The notes beneath the pieces were generated by a model that had not been told where the DNA came from, did no database searches, and saw only the letters and a list, made by a program, of their open reading frames with translations. This document shows positions 43,613 to 60,395 of a stretch of DNA of 64,000 nucleotides, piece after piece. The stretch is from assembly GCA_025526915.1 (NCBI GenBank), contig JAHLKH010000040.1, positions 1 through 64,000 of the forward strand. The letters run 5' to 3'. The DNA is from Entophlyctis helioformis (lineage: Eukaryota > Chytridiomycota > Chytridiomycetes > Chytridiales > Chytriomycetaceae). The position numbers and the translations under genes were made by a program. How positions within the stretch are numbered: the first letter of the stretch is position 1; every line of letters begins with the position of its first letter.

Positions 43613-46600
43613 CTAAAAGTCAAACTCATAGTCGCCACCGCCGCCACCACCCATGTCATCAAACCCACCACCACCCATGTCATCAAACCCACCGCCGCCA
43701 CCCATGCCGTCAAACCCACCATCGCCAAAATCGTAACTGCCACCGTCGTGCCCTCCACGCCCGCGTCCTTTCCGACTCCCGCGTGTCTTGCCCGCCCCTC
43801 GCCCGCGTGTCGACTTTGCCCGTCCGCGTGTCGATCCAGCACCATCACCGCCACCGCCACCGGCGCGCGACCCTCTGCCACGGCCTCGGCCACGCCCCCG
43901 TCCACGACCACGTCCGCTCGACGACCCACTGCCGCCATTCGGACACGACGTCGCATAATGGCCAACCTGAACACAAACACAGACACATCATGAGCCAATG
44001 CCGCGTATGCAGCACCGGTCGGTGCACGACGACCCACGTACCTCGTTGCACTTGAAGCACGTGGACGTGCTGGCGCTGTTGCCGCCGCTGGGACCAGCCC
44101 CGCCACTCGGGCACGAACTCGCAAAATGGCCAACCTGAGATAGAAGCGTGTCAGTGCTACCCACTTACACGTCACCGCTCTGTGGCATGATCGGCCTTGC
44201 CTGGTTGCATTTATAGCATGTCGACGTCGCCGCCGCGCCGCCTCCACCGCCGTACCCACCACCACCACCACCACTGCCGCCAGCACCCGCGTCGTCCGCC
44301 CACAGGAAATAGTTGCACCGAGCCGTGAGCTTGGAGCAGCAGTAAAACTGCCGGCCCTTGTTCGGCCCGTCCTTGGTCGACGTGCGCATCGCAGCAACCA
44401 GATCGCACGGGCACCGCGGTTTGGCCGCCGACCCCGCCGACCCGCTGCCCGAGCCCAGCATGGCCGCATACGTCTGCCTGTCGGTGTCGGTTAACTGTGC
44501 CATGGCTGTCGAGCCCTGTGGCGGCGCGTCTGCCCACTGCAGCCACCAACGCGATCACAGTCAGCCACAGTCACATGTCGCGCGAGCCAGCCTGCGTTGA
44601 GAGTCGGAGGCGAGCAGCAAAAGACATGCACCGGCAACAGACGCACCTGGAAGAACGAGCATTTGGTGGCATCTGTGGGCGGTTTGGGACACCCGTAAAA
44701 CTGCCGCCCTTGGTTGGGTCCTTCTTTGCGCACGGTCAGGAGCGGTGCCGGTGTGCCGCACTGGCATGCCGGCGCGTCGTCCGTGATGATGGGCGGCTGT
44801 CTGATCGCCCCTCCACCACTACCGCCTCCTCCACCACCACCACCACCGCCTCCTCCACGGCCGCCTTGTCCGTCCAACCACTGCGCACCGCCCTGCCGTG
44901 TCAGCAACAACGCAAGCAGTGCCAGCCAACACGCCATCACACGACTTGCCTCGAAAAAGTCGCACTTGGTTGGATCGTCTGGTCCTTTGGAGCATCCATA
45001 AAACTGCCGTCCCTGGTTGGGGCCCTCTTTGCGCACCGTGCGGCACCCCGTCGGCATCCCGCAAAGACACTGCGGATTGTTTTCGGTGTTGTCTCCACCC
45101 GGTCCACCTGGTCCACTACCGGTACCTCCGTTGAACGGCGGCTGTCGTGCAGGCACTTGTCTCAGTGGCGGGCGATCAACAGGCGGTTGCGGCTGTTGTG
45201 GTTGTCGCGGTTGTTGTGGTTGTTGTGGTTGTTGTGGCCGTGCAGGCTGCTGGAGCGGCCGTCCATTGCCACCACCACCACCACCACCACCGCCACCTCC
45301 TCCACCGCGATTGTCAAACAGGTTTCGTAGTTCGTCGTCGCACCAGATACACGTCTCGTACTCGGGACCCATGGTCACGGGCACCGACCGAGGACGGAAC
45401 CTGAACACCAGCCTGTGCACATTGCCGGATGCCGGCGCCGTGCATCTGCCGCAGAGTGCCTCGGACACGGTGACGTCGGTCACAAAGTCTGGCATGAACA
45501 CGCGTTCGGTGCATGCCGGGTACCCGCTGCATCCTGTTACGAATGCGTGTGTTAGACAGATACACAGACAGATAGACATGACATGGCATGCCACGACATG
45601 ACTGCTCCAAGGACGCATGTACCGATCATCTTGCGTGCACCGTCGTTGATGGTCTTGAGCAGCATTGGTGCAGGACATTTGGTGCATTTCCTCACAAACA
45701 CCTCTTGCCGGCCGTTGAGTCGGTCCGCTTGGCCGGGCTGTCCTCGTCCGCCACCATGCACATCCACGCGTGTCAGACGTGTCAGAGCCACCTAGAAGCA
45801 TGCTGCCAGAAAGACGGCGGGGGCTTACAGGGAGATCGGCAGGTGCGTGGCCAAAGAACCGTGCAAGCGATTCTTCAAGCACATGCGACTGCTGGAACGC
45901 CGCCATAAACGCGTTGCGGTACATCTCGACGCTTTCTTGGACGACCTCGTCGCGCTGCCTTTGCCCGTCACAGATGCGTTTCATGTTGGCTTCCATCTGT
46001 CTGCGAGTCAGCACACACAAACACACAGTCGGTCGGTCGGTCGACTCACCATACTGCGCAAAAACGGCTTCGACAGCGACAAGTCAATGTCCATTTCGTC
46101 ATAGGCCGTGACAAGCGCCATGCCCAGCGTCGTTGGGAAAAAGTAGTTGTTTTCCTTGCGCGCATACTCGCGCTCGAGAATCTTCTTGATGTGTTCATGG
46201 ATCGTGGCGTCGGTGCCGATGCCGCACTTGTCCATGAGCGTGATGAGCTCGGCCTCGGTGAGCATGGCCGGGCGGCTCGTGGTGCCGTGGCGCATCTCGA
46301 GCACCGACGGATGCACGCGGTCGCCGACGTGGAACACGGGGATGTTGGTGTTGGACCACCGTTCAAAGGGTAGACGTCGAGGTAGTTGCGCTCGGTGATG
46401 GCCAGGCCGCGGGCGGTGAAGAGCTCGCCGGCAATGTCCATGTTGACCACGGTGGCGTTGCCCTTGGCGGCGCTGAGCAGCAGGCGAGAAAGCGACGCGT
46501 GACAAAGTCGTACACTTTCTTTTCGTCGCCTTGCAGGTTGGTCGCGCCGCGCACGGGATGGATCGGTGGATGGGCTTGGTCGTTGTTCTTGCCCTTGCGC

Positions 46601-48174
46601 GGTTTGGTGAACTTGCCGTTCAGCAGCCTGTCCAGTGGCAAGCAGGATTAGTCTCGGTTGGACAGCCGATCGCACCGCAGTGTCGAGGTTTGATGGCGAC
46701 GTACCCTTGGGCATATGCACCCCACTGCGGATCCTGCGTCTGCTTCTCGATGAGCGGCAGCAGCTGGAAGTTGTCATCAAAGCAGTCCGTCTCGGTTCTT
46801 GGATAGCTGATGATGCCCTGGTTGTACAGTGCCTCGGCAACCTGCCAACCAACAGCAGCCAAGCAGGGCTCTTGTGAGTCTAATGCCACAGCCGATCGGC
46901 CACGCAATCGCACTCTTACCGCCATGACGCGGTCAGAGCTCATCCTCAAGCTGCGCGACGCAATCTTTTGCAGCTCAATGGTGGTCAGAGGCAGCGGTGC
47001 CCACTTGGATGTGGGCTTCGCTTCCACCTTTGTGATTGTTCCAGTAGGACTGTCCATGCACAGCTCGTACAGCACTAACACCAGATGCTGGTCAAACAAG
47101 TGTCCACGCGACCACTTGAACGCCACTTTGCTGTCCTCCTGCTCGACCTCGACCTCAATGTACCAGAACGTCTCTTCTACAAAGCTCTGTGCTTTGCGGA
47201 ACCGGTCGACAACGAAGCCGAGGGTGGGGAACTGGCACGATCCATAGCTCAGGATCTGGTCTTGAACCTCTTGGAACCGCGATTGCAGCTTGAGGGTCTG
47301 GAACCGCGTGAAGACGGCACCATGCGCAGATCAAGCTCACTGCGTGCATCAACGGCCGCAGCAGCCCGCATGTCCAGCTCGACCAGGTTGTTCCATGCAA
47401 CACGGATCTCCTGTCATGCGATCGTCAGCACACGGCATGGGATCCAGCAGCCTAGCCAGCCACAACGCCAACGCCAACGCCAACCCACCTGCGTTGCACG
47501 ACCGAGAACCGCGCTCGCTTGACAATGATGCGCGGATTGACTTCGCGACACACCTGGACGACCTCTGAGCCAATGTTCTCGCCCTCGCGGTCGCAGTCTG
47601 TCCAGATCACCAGCATCTGGCAGCGGCGTGCCTCTGTGCGCAGATTGGCCGCGAGGCCGTTCATGTCCTAGTGAGTGCACCCAGCCACACGCCGCCGCAA
47701 TCGTCAGCTGCTGTTCCACTAGTACTGGCCGTGCCACTAGCAGGCCGCCCGCCATTCGACACAGGCATGCTCGAGCAGGTGCGTGGCAACTCACGGGCCT
47801 CACGCGCTTGACGATCACGGCCTCGAACAGCATCTGCAGCGTGGCCAGCTGCCACCGCTTCCACTGCGGCTCGAACTCGGTCTCCATGAGATGGCCCAGC
47901 AGCGCAGTCATGACGACGGTGCATGGCTGGCCCTGGATGCGTTCCTGGAACTCGTAGTTTTTGATGTACTGGTTGGCGGTGCCCGTCTGTGGTGGTTGTT
48001 GCGGTTGTGCATGGCATTCCAGGCATGCACGAGTGAGACGGCGTGAGGCGGCGTGAGACAGACGTCGATGGGCAGCAGGCAACGCACCACCGTCATCTGG
48101 TTGTCGCTGAGCATGCCCGCCACGGCCTTTGAGATCGACGGCTTCTCGGCCACACAGAGCACCTGCCGTGCCAT
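43613..48174 (-). CDS. TOP3A: DNA topoisomerase III alpha with GRF zinc fingers
   Basis: Start MARQVLCVAEKPSISKAVAG (48174), the Toprim strand. MLVIWTDCDREGENIGSEVV holds the DxD metal motif, and GIISYPRTETD the catalytic tyrosine of the type IA domain. The C-terminus has a topoisomerase-type C4 finger (CTKCPAPMLL...CSGYPACTERVF), three GRF fingers (GPNQGRQFYGC twice, GPNKGRQFYCC once), two CCHC knuckles (CYKCNQ; the other just before ATSCPNGG) and an RG/GGFDDMGGGG tail ending at 43613. Glycine-rich linkers separate the fingers. It resolves single-strand junctions with a RecQ helicase and RMI1. Many short introns; the number of GRF units is on the high side. Confidence 0.93.
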
Positions 48175-48369
48175 GCAGCGGGGTCAGTCGCCGTCAGTTG
48201 CAGCCGCAGTCGCAGCCGCAGTCGGTCGCAGCCAGCCCCGCACGCCAAGTCCAGCCGCACCCGCATCGTCCGTCTGTCTGCTCGTCTGCTCGTCCGTCTG
48301 TTCGTCTTTCGGACAACTAACGTAGCTCGGACATTCCGCCTTCATTTGGAACAGATTTCGACCCGCTTC

Positions 48370-50670
48370 TCACACGTTGATCCTGTTCTCCTTGGCATAC
48401 TGCACCCACGCCAAGCCAGTCAGTGGCACCAAGCCACAAGCACACCAGCACATACAACCACAAGCACACACCTTCTTCATCACGCGGATAATGTACTCGA
48501 CCTGCGGGTTGGACGTGTTGCGCAGCAGCGCGATAATGTCGCGGAACGACTCTTTGGACTCGTCGCCGGCAATGATCTGCTTGAACACGCCGATGCACGC
48601 GCCGCGCTTGCCTTCCCAGAACTCGGGGTTCGGATCCAGCCGCTCGAGCACGTCAAACGCCTTGGACGCAAAGTAATACTGGCCCATCTATCGTGTGTCG
48701 CGCGCTGCGTTAGTTGTGCATGGCGAGGGGCGGGGTGGAGTGAGGGGCGAGGGTGAGGTGGGAAGGAAGCCAACCTTGTAGCAGTCATTGGCAATAAGCT
48801 GGAGCAGACTGAACGATTCGCTTGATGTCTCCATCTTGAGGTACAGTTCCCAGGCAAGACGCGGCTTCTTATTCATAATGTCTGCCAACATCGAGCCATG
48901 CTTGTCAGTGTCTTGGCATCCGCTTATCCCAAAGTCCGGTGCAGGCCACACTTACAGCATCGCGCCAGGTGGCTCAGATACGCGTACTCGTTCTTGAACT
49001 TTTCATTCTGGATCATGAGCAGGATCTCCTCGCCTTCCTCGAACGCACCGGCCGCCACCTTGGCCTGGGCGTAGTTGTAATTAAAGACATCGTCGTTGTA
49101 AAAGTATCCCTATCGACGGCAGTGAGCACCACTGTCCAGTCCACCCAACACCACCTCGAAGCGAATCGATCCAACTCACCTTGATAGAGTTGAGGTAGAT
49201 GAGCACGTCCTCAAACTGCTTGAGCAGAAAGAAGCACGACGCCATACATTGGCGGCCGGGGATCGTGTCGCACTCGCTGGCTGACCCGCCGACGAGCTGA
49301 AAGTACTGCTGAGCGATCTTGAGGTGCTCGCGGGACTCTTGTTCCTGGCCCAGACACGCATTCACGATGCCCTTGAGAATGTACTCTTGCGGTGTGGACG
49401 GCTCGACGTCTTTCATGAGGTTAAAGGCCGACACAATGTCGTCGTTGCGCAGGTGGTAGATGACGAGGTTGAGCCGCGCTTCGGGGATCACGTCCAGCAG
49501 CGGCGGGAAGACTTGCAGCGCACCTTCGCCGTTGCGGAACACCACCTGGCCGTGTCCGTCGGTGCGCAGTTCCAGCATGCGTGAGTGGGCGACTGATCAT
49601 GCAGCAGACAGTCGGAATGCAGGGGTTACCAGGTTGTGGCGGATGAGGTCCTCGGCGAACCGGAACGTGTGCGACATGCGTTCCGAGAGCGTCTTGAGCT
49701 CGTTCTCGGCCGCCTTGCCGTTGTACAGACGGAAATGGTTGCACGCCTTGAGGTTGGTTGCGATCACGCTGTCGGGATAGTGCTGCAGGTACACGGACAG
49801 CACCTCCTGCGACACGTCGTAGTAGTCGAGCTTGTAGTAGCACATGGCGACATAGACGTTGATGGCGAGAAAGTCGCGGTTCTCGAGCAGGATGCGCTTG
49901 TAGATATCAATGGCCTCTTGGTAGTGGCTGCGCAGGTAGTGGATCGACGCCAGACTCAGCTGCAGGCGGAGCATCCGTCAGCAGGCGATCCCTCCGCAAC
50001 CGAACGCGAGCCGCACACACACACATGCACACCTGGTCTTCAATGACATCCTGAAGGTTCTGGTGGTATCCCATCAGCCGCTTCTCATCATTAAACTTGT
50101 GCGACAAATGGAACAGCAGCCGGTTCTGCAGCTTGCATGTCGGCCCTCGCTGCGCCTCCTCATCGGCCTCCTTGTACATGCCCAGAAAGAAGTAGCAGCA
50201 CGCGAGGTACAGATGCACGAGCGAGTCGCAGTTGGTGTCCAGCAGCATGACCTGGTACGTCTGCATACCATAAGCGGACGCGCGTTAGACCGTGTTCTGC
50301 TGGCCGTACATGCATGCAGCTGTGAGTCAGGGATGCCTGCCTCCATGGCCTTGCGATAGTCGCCCAAGTGGAAGAAGGAGTATGCGAGCCAGAGCATGTT
50401 GTCTACATCGTTCTTGCCAGACGCTTTGAGAAACTGGCCACAAGTCACGAGTGTCAGCCACAGCAGACAGGCAAGCACGGCACAGTCAGGCATGGCATGG
50501 CACGGCATGAATGGGCAATCTCATCGCACCTCGAGGAGCGTGACGGCTCCGACATAGTCGCGGTTCGTGATAAACGTCTCGAGCTTGGGCACCTTTTTCT
50601 TGGCTTCGGCTGCTTCGGCTGCAGGCACGGGATTGGAGGGGGCCACTGCAGGCTTGGCACGTGAGAGCAT
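48370..50670 (-). CDS. IFT56: Intraflagellar transport protein 56 (TTC26/DYF-13)
   Basis: Starts MLSRAKPAV, the TTC26 N-terminus, then [23 protein letters not shown] helices follow: [100 protein letters not shown], and [20 protein letters not shown]. The C-terminus ends in YAKENRINV (TGA at 48370). IFT56 is an IFT-B subunit that carries motility cargo into cilia. The TPRs and both ends match the family in order. About seven short introns. Together with DNAAF3 and FAM227 it marks a flagellated organism. Confidence 0.93.
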
Positions 50671-51112
50671 CTGCAAGCATGCCGGCCGTTTGAGTGGGCA
50701 GATACTGGTGAGTGTCTCGGCGTGACAACAACAGCAACGACAACAACAGGCAAGCACGCAAGCGCGTCTCGCGTTGGTTCGTTGACTCGAGCAGGATGGC
50801 GTGCCGTGTGTTGCTCTCGCCACAAGGTGGCATGGCATGCCTTGCGTCGCCAGATAAGGCACGTTCTCTGCCAGAAGAGGGTGCATGCAGCAAGCAACCC
50901 AGCCTTATCCTCACCATCTTGGGCAGTGGTTATCCCTGTGGTTTGGATGCCGCGATGTCTGATGTGTTGTTGGGTTACAAAGAAACCTTTATGGCGTGAC
51001 TGGGATATGTGGCTTTGCAGTCTGGCTGTCACGACCATTCCTTATGAATAAGCTATGTTTTACAGGCTGAATTTCTTCATCAGACTGCTGGAAACTCGCC
51101 CCGACCGATCTG
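50671..51112. promoter_or_regulatory. Divergent promoter region, IFT56 and unknown gene
   Basis: About 440 bp between two outward-facing starts. It contains AACAACAG-type short repeats near 50725 and a lower-GC stretch at 50940-51080. No gene or defined element is supported. Confidence 0.35.
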
Positions 51113-53376
51113 ATGGATGACAACGACACAGCAGTGCCTGGGCGATCATCGACTCCAGTGCGACTACCACCGATCCTGGCAGCGCTTGGCCTGCAGCCTA
51201 CTCGCGGGCTCATGATGGTTCGACAGACGCAGCCCAAGGCTGGCAAGGCGAGTGTCGGCACACGCATACGTGGCGATCCAGCAGCAACGAGTCGCAAGCC
51301 AGGTGCATTGCAAACAGCCCGCGACAAGAGCAAGGCGGGAGGCGGTGGCGGTGGCGACCGAGAGACTGCGGTTGGAGATCGTGTAAAGGGCCATGCAGGC
51401 GAGCACCTTCCGCATCTGCCACTGCCGCCGCCGGCACTCAAGCGACGCAACAGATCGAGTGACACACAGCGGCCCGATCGCACAGCCGGTCAACACGACG
51501 GAGAGACGAGTGACGGCAACGGCTCCAATGACAAGGAGAACGACGATCGGTCCTCGCGAGCGGGTCGCTCACACACGGTCACATTCAGCACCAAAGTGGT
51601 TGTTCTTGATCGCGAGGATGCCAGTGGTCCCGCGAGCGACGGCCAAGGCGACGAGGATCCCTATGGCGGCGGATCAGTGCTGCCCATCCCAGAGACCGAG
51701 GCCGAGTACTCGAGCTACGGAATGCCAGACCCATCTGCCCTTTCGTACGACCGCGACGACACGGCCCAGTATCTCCAATCAGACACGGACGACGGCCGTA
51801 CGCCACACGCCGCGCGTTCGCACAGACACGGCACCAAGTCCTTCCACGATCCGACCGAGACCGCGGCGTCTGTGGCAGGGCCAGCCTCCACGACCACGTC
51901 CTCCAAATCCCACAAGAAGCGACTGTGGCGCAAAAAGCGGCACGCCAAGATCATCACGGTGTTTGAGATGAACCCGCTGCCACACGCGCGGCAGCAGGTG
52001 ATTCCCCAGCTCGACCGCGACCTGGCGCTCATGCGCGAGCTGTCAAAGAAACGGAGGCAGCCGGACCCCGACCGCAGCAAGTTTTACATCCGACAGGGGC
52101 CGATACCGGATGTGCTGTCCAAGCACTTTGAGCCGCATGTGCAGCTGCAGCGCGTTGGGCGGAGCGGGCGGCTTGTGCTGCCTGCGCCGTCGCATTTGAA
52201 CAAGGGCGGCGGTGGACGGGGAGTCCGACGGGGCAAGTCGAGAGCTGCGTCGGCAAGTGGCGGTGGTGGGTCGTGCGCGGATGAGAGCCGTGCTGAGGAT
52301 GGCAAGGATGGCGACGAGGATGCGACCAAGAGCGGGAAGGACGCGAAACACGGTGCACAGGGCGGTGACGGTGGGGCTGGCTCTGCACTCGCCAATCCCG
52401 AGCATGAGAAGGCGGCAGTGGAGGCCAAGGACGGCGTCCATGCAGACGCGATTGACGCAACGCACGACGACCATGACGATGAAGAGGGGGACGAGGAGGA
52501 GGAAGGGGAGGAAGGGGACGATGCCGTGGTAGAAGACAGCAAGCACATGACGTTTGACGATCCCAAACCGCCGAGACGGTACGTGCAGCAACGACGGCTG
52601 CCGATCCATGCGCATACACACACACATACACATCACCAGTCCATAGCCGACAAAGAGCGCGAGCGCGACCGCGACCATCGGCAGTACCACAAACCGCCGT
52701 GGCATGCACAGCACGAGAAGCAAGCCGACGACAGCAGCGTCGGGTACGTTCACCGGCCATTCGACGACCACCTGCATGCCGACACAGCCAGCGTCAAGGG
52801 CGAGCGACATGGTCGCTGCTCGGCGGACACGGAGAGCATGGCCGATGACACGGCAGGCGGTGTCGGGGGCGGCGGGTGTGGCCGCAACAGCACGGCCAGC
52901 AAGTACGTGGTACCCTGCCGCCGATCAACCAGAACGACAGTCCCGGGCTGCGTCCACGGCGCTACGCAGAAGGGCCAGGTAACGTCTGCGTCTGTGTGTG
53001 TGGTGTGTGGTTTCCAAGTGCGACCGCGTAACTAACGCGGTGGCCGTGTGGAACAGATGACGGGCCGCTCATCTTCCAGCACATGCCGCAGCCCGAGTTC
53101 AACGACATTGATCTGATGCTGATCCAGCGGCCGGTGGTCATCTACTGCCGAGTGGCGCGGCAGCGGACCGGGCTCGGTCCAGGCGGCACGAGCCATCGCA
53201 AGAACGGGTCCGGCGCGGGGGGCAGCCAGTCGCCAGGGACGATGGGCGGGTTTCATGGGCCGCATGGTGCACGCGGGAAGCCGCTCACGGCGGTCAGCAC
53301 GAGCAGCAAACGCGTTGGCCAGGCCGGCGGCGGTGGCGGACGACCAAGCTGCCGAGCCTGCACCCGTCGCAGCTGA
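51113..53376 (+). CDS. Unknown basic, largely disordered protein
   Basis: A long first exon from MDDNDTAVPGRSS encodes a charged, low-complexity protein with one block that looks ordered: KKRHAKIITVFEMNPLPHA, VIPQLDRDLALMRELSKKRR, FYIRQGPIPDVLSKHFEPHV. An Asp/Glu run (EEGDEEEEGEEGDD) and a His/Thr-rich AC repeat follow. A second exon after an intron at about 52979-53055 gives DGPLIFQHMPQPEFNDIDLM and LIQRPVVIYCRVARQ. The frame before that intron fits better as LPPINQNDSPGLRPRR, so the junction near 52900 is unresolved. I do not recognise the family. It converges on the MYST gene. Confidence 0.45.
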
Positions 53377-53462
53377 CGCAGCAGCAGGCGTCGCCGAAGC
53401 AGCAGCACCGCAAGCAGGGACAGAGCGTGGAAAAGTAAAGGGATGACTTCTAGAGGGATTAT

Positions 53463-57695
<4,233 letters not shown>

Positions 57696-57965
57696 TCGCC
57701 GAAAGGCAAGACGGGCTCGGCTGGCAGATGCAGATGCAGGCAGATGTGGATGCAGGCAGCCAGATGGATGCAGATGGATGCAGGCAGAAGCAAGAGCGGA
57801 TCGGGGGCGAGGGCCACCTGGGCATCGCCCACCTGTCCATGGCAACGATCAGTGGCTGGACACACGGCTACACGCACGCACACGCAGACATACACGATCA
57901 CACACATACACGACCACACACATGCACAGCACAGCCAGCCAGCCCACAGCCAATGCCTCGTCGTC

Positions 57966-59152
57966 TCAGTTGTCTGCTTGCGCCGGGCTGCGTCCCCGGA
58001 GCCGCGCAATGCGGCGAGGCCCCTCGCTCCCTGCGCCGCGGGCTCCGTCGCGCTCGGCGTCCTCGTCGTCGTCGCTGTCGCGTCCGCGCTTTGCCTTGGT
58101 GCCGGACGGCCCCTCCGAGTCCGATGCCCCTGATGTGGCGCGCGCGTCTGTCCAGTCCATCGTCGGTTGGTTGTCCAGACAGTCAAGCGATCACGTCAGC
58201 CACCACGTCAGCCATCAGACCGCTCATACAGCCAGACAGACGCCAGACAGACGCCACGAGCACGAGCACGAGCAAACGAGGACGGCCTACCAATGTACGA
58301 CTTGGTGTAAAAGTCGGATGTTCCGTCGGGCACGTTGGCAAGACTGCTGCCTGCAGAGTCGTACACGTCGCGCATCTGCTCTTCCCGCATGCGGGCTCCC
58401 CAGCCACCGCGCGCCTCGTCGTAGTCGGCACGGTGCTCGTCGCGCACCTGGCCGCCACTCTGGCCGCGTCCGTACTGCCGCCCCGGCTTGAACCCAGGGT
58501 CGATGTCTGTGCGAATGAACCGCTCGTCCAGCTTGGTGCCGTTCAGAAACTGCATGCAGTCGAGCGCATCGTTGCGACGGTAAAACCTGCTCATGCGTGC
58601 AGACAGGTCGGTCTCAGTCACGGGCTGCACGGCTGCGATCCAGTCCAGTCCAACGCAGTCCAGCCACATCCAGCCCAGTCCAACGCAGTCCAGTCCAGCC
58701 CAGTCCAATCCCACAACAGTCGGCAAACCACCATCCGCAGACGCACTCGACAAAGCAGAAACCGCAAGGCGTCTTCTTGTTCCGGTCCAGGCCCATGATG
58801 ATGCGCTTGATCTCGCCGCACTTGGAGAACAGCTCGTAGATCTGCTCCTCCGTGGTGTAGAACGACAGGTTGCCGACATACAGCGTCGATGAGACGCCGA
58901 GGTCAATCTCGAGCTGCTCCAGCCCACCCTGCACTCGCCGAGGCACGCAACGGAGCACATGGGCGTCAGTCAAGACTCGAGAGCCGGCTCGAGCCCAGAT
59001 AGCGGCCAGATGCACTCGATACTGCCATGGAGCGGCGCGGTATGACACGGCACAGCCCGGCATTCCACGCAGGCACGCACGCAGGCACACACCTCGTACT
59101 TGCGGTCTCGGTACGACGACGGGGCACCGAGCGTCGGGACGATTCCAGCCAT
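57966..59152 (-). CDS. NCBP2: Nuclear cap-binding protein subunit 2 (CBP20)
   Basis: [20 protein letters not shown] leads into an [23 protein letters not shown] (RNP2), [19 protein letters not shown] (RNP1) and [20 protein letters not shown]. The following [18 protein letters not shown] is the CBP20 cap-binding signature, with GGQVRDEHR after it. Residues after about 150 are charged and disordered ([15 protein letters not shown]). It binds the m7G cap with NCBP1 in the nucleus. Four exons are visible; the RRM intron carries a GTCCA repeat. It is divergent from the NDUFB4 gene, starts 60 bp apart. Confidence 0.95.
58639..58713 (+). repeat. CAGTC/GTCCA tandem repeat in NCBP2 intron
   Basis: About fourteen imperfect 5-bp units with CCACATCCAGCC interruptions, wholly intronic. 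A similar short run sits at 41665-41685 upstream of DNAAF3. Confidence 0.8.
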
Positions 59153-59212
59153 GGCAGCGGTTTCGATTTTGTGGGTTTCACGCCAAGTCAGCGACAACGA
59201 CCCGCAGCAACC
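59153..59212. promoter_or_regulatory. Short bidirectional promoter, NCBP2 and NDUFB4
   Basis: Only 60 bp separate the two outward-facing ATGs, so 5' UTRs and promoters must overlap. No TATA-like element is seen. Confidence 0.5.
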
Positions 59213-60282
59213 ATGGGCGGTCACGGACATGGCAAATACCCTCCGGTTCTGGTAAGCACAGCCTGGCTGGCTGCCTGTGCGGCTGCCTGTGCGGCTGCCC
59301 TCCAGGTTGCCCTCCAGGTTGCCCGTCTGGCTGCACTCGGCGAGGCAGAGCAGCAGAGCAGCAACAGAGCAGCAGAACAGCAGCAGAGCAGAGCGGCAGC
59401 CACGGTGATCTTGTCCTGTGGGGCTGCCCTTGGCCTGGACGGCTGTGTGGGGCAAGCCTGCCAGCGTCCCTGCAGCACACACACACACACATACACACAG
59501 TGCGTGTGCCGTCCAGCCGCCAGCCAGCCGCCACGTCGCCTCGCCTCGCGCTCCACGCTGCTGCCGCAGCCTATTTGCTGGCTGCCGGCCAGCTCATCTC
59601 GTCCGCTGAGAGAGCCGGCCTGCTCGTTGGCTGGCTGCCTGCAAGCACTGCACTTGCATGAATGCCGGCTGTGCCGATGCTTGGGCACGCAATGACGGGC
59701 ACTAACGGATGCATGCACACCGCATACCCAATGCCGGCCGCTTGCTGCGCACAACGCATCGCTTCAATGCGGCCTTTGGCTGCAGACCGATCCTGCCGTT
59801 GGTACGTTGGCTGCTCTTGCATGCGATGGATCTGTGCCGTGTTGATGCACAAGGATGCCCGGATGCACGGGATGCACGGGATGCACGGGATGCACATGGC
59901 CGGGACAGGTGGAGTGGATGGGCGTGCTGACCAGACGCACCGATCCTCGGCCTTGCAGAGAAATGGTACTTCATGCGTGAGAACACGCACACGCACTTCA
60001 AGTTCACGCCGCGCACCATCAAGTACTCGGTCGTGCTCACTCTGCTGATTCCTGGCTTCGTCTGGTACTACGCCGACAAGTACCACGTACGTGCATGCTC
60101 CTCATTGGTCCAGGCTGGCACGAATGCGTTCGTCTGACTGACCAACCGTGCGTGGCTTGTGTGGATTGCATTCGGCCCGTTGCCGCCCACAGAACACATG
60201 GAAGGTCACGGGCGCTCGCCGTGGCGAGAGCTTCTACTTCCCCATCAAGGGCGGCGATGCCACCGAGACCAAGGCCCAGTAG
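59213..60282 (+). CDS. Complex I subunit NDUFB4/B15
   Basis: A short first exon encodes MGGHGHGKYPPVL. The next exon, near 59930-60087, gives LAEKWYFMRENTHTHFKFTP, then RTIKYSVVLTLLIPGFVWYY (one membrane span); the last exon gives ARRGESFYFPIKGGD ending at 60282. Fungal B15 subunits share the order HGHG...RW..MR...HFRFTPRT...GKRRGD. It sits in the inner-membrane arm of NADH dehydrogenase. The first exon ends in phase 0 but the second needs phase 1, so a small extra exon probably lies in the 680-bp gap. That gap also holds a GGGATGCAC repeat near 59870. Confidence 0.7.
59866..59898 (+). repeat. GGGATGCAC tandem repeat
   Basis: Four near-perfect 9-10 bp units in the NDUFB4 intron. Confidence 0.8.
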
Positions 60283-60395
60283 ATCCATTCCCACCAGGGC
60301 CGGACCTGTTGCCCGCTTGCTGCTCTGCCAATGAACCTGGTTGAATGGCGATAGCGTGCGCGCCGTTTTGTTGCCGTTGACAAAACAACGCAACG

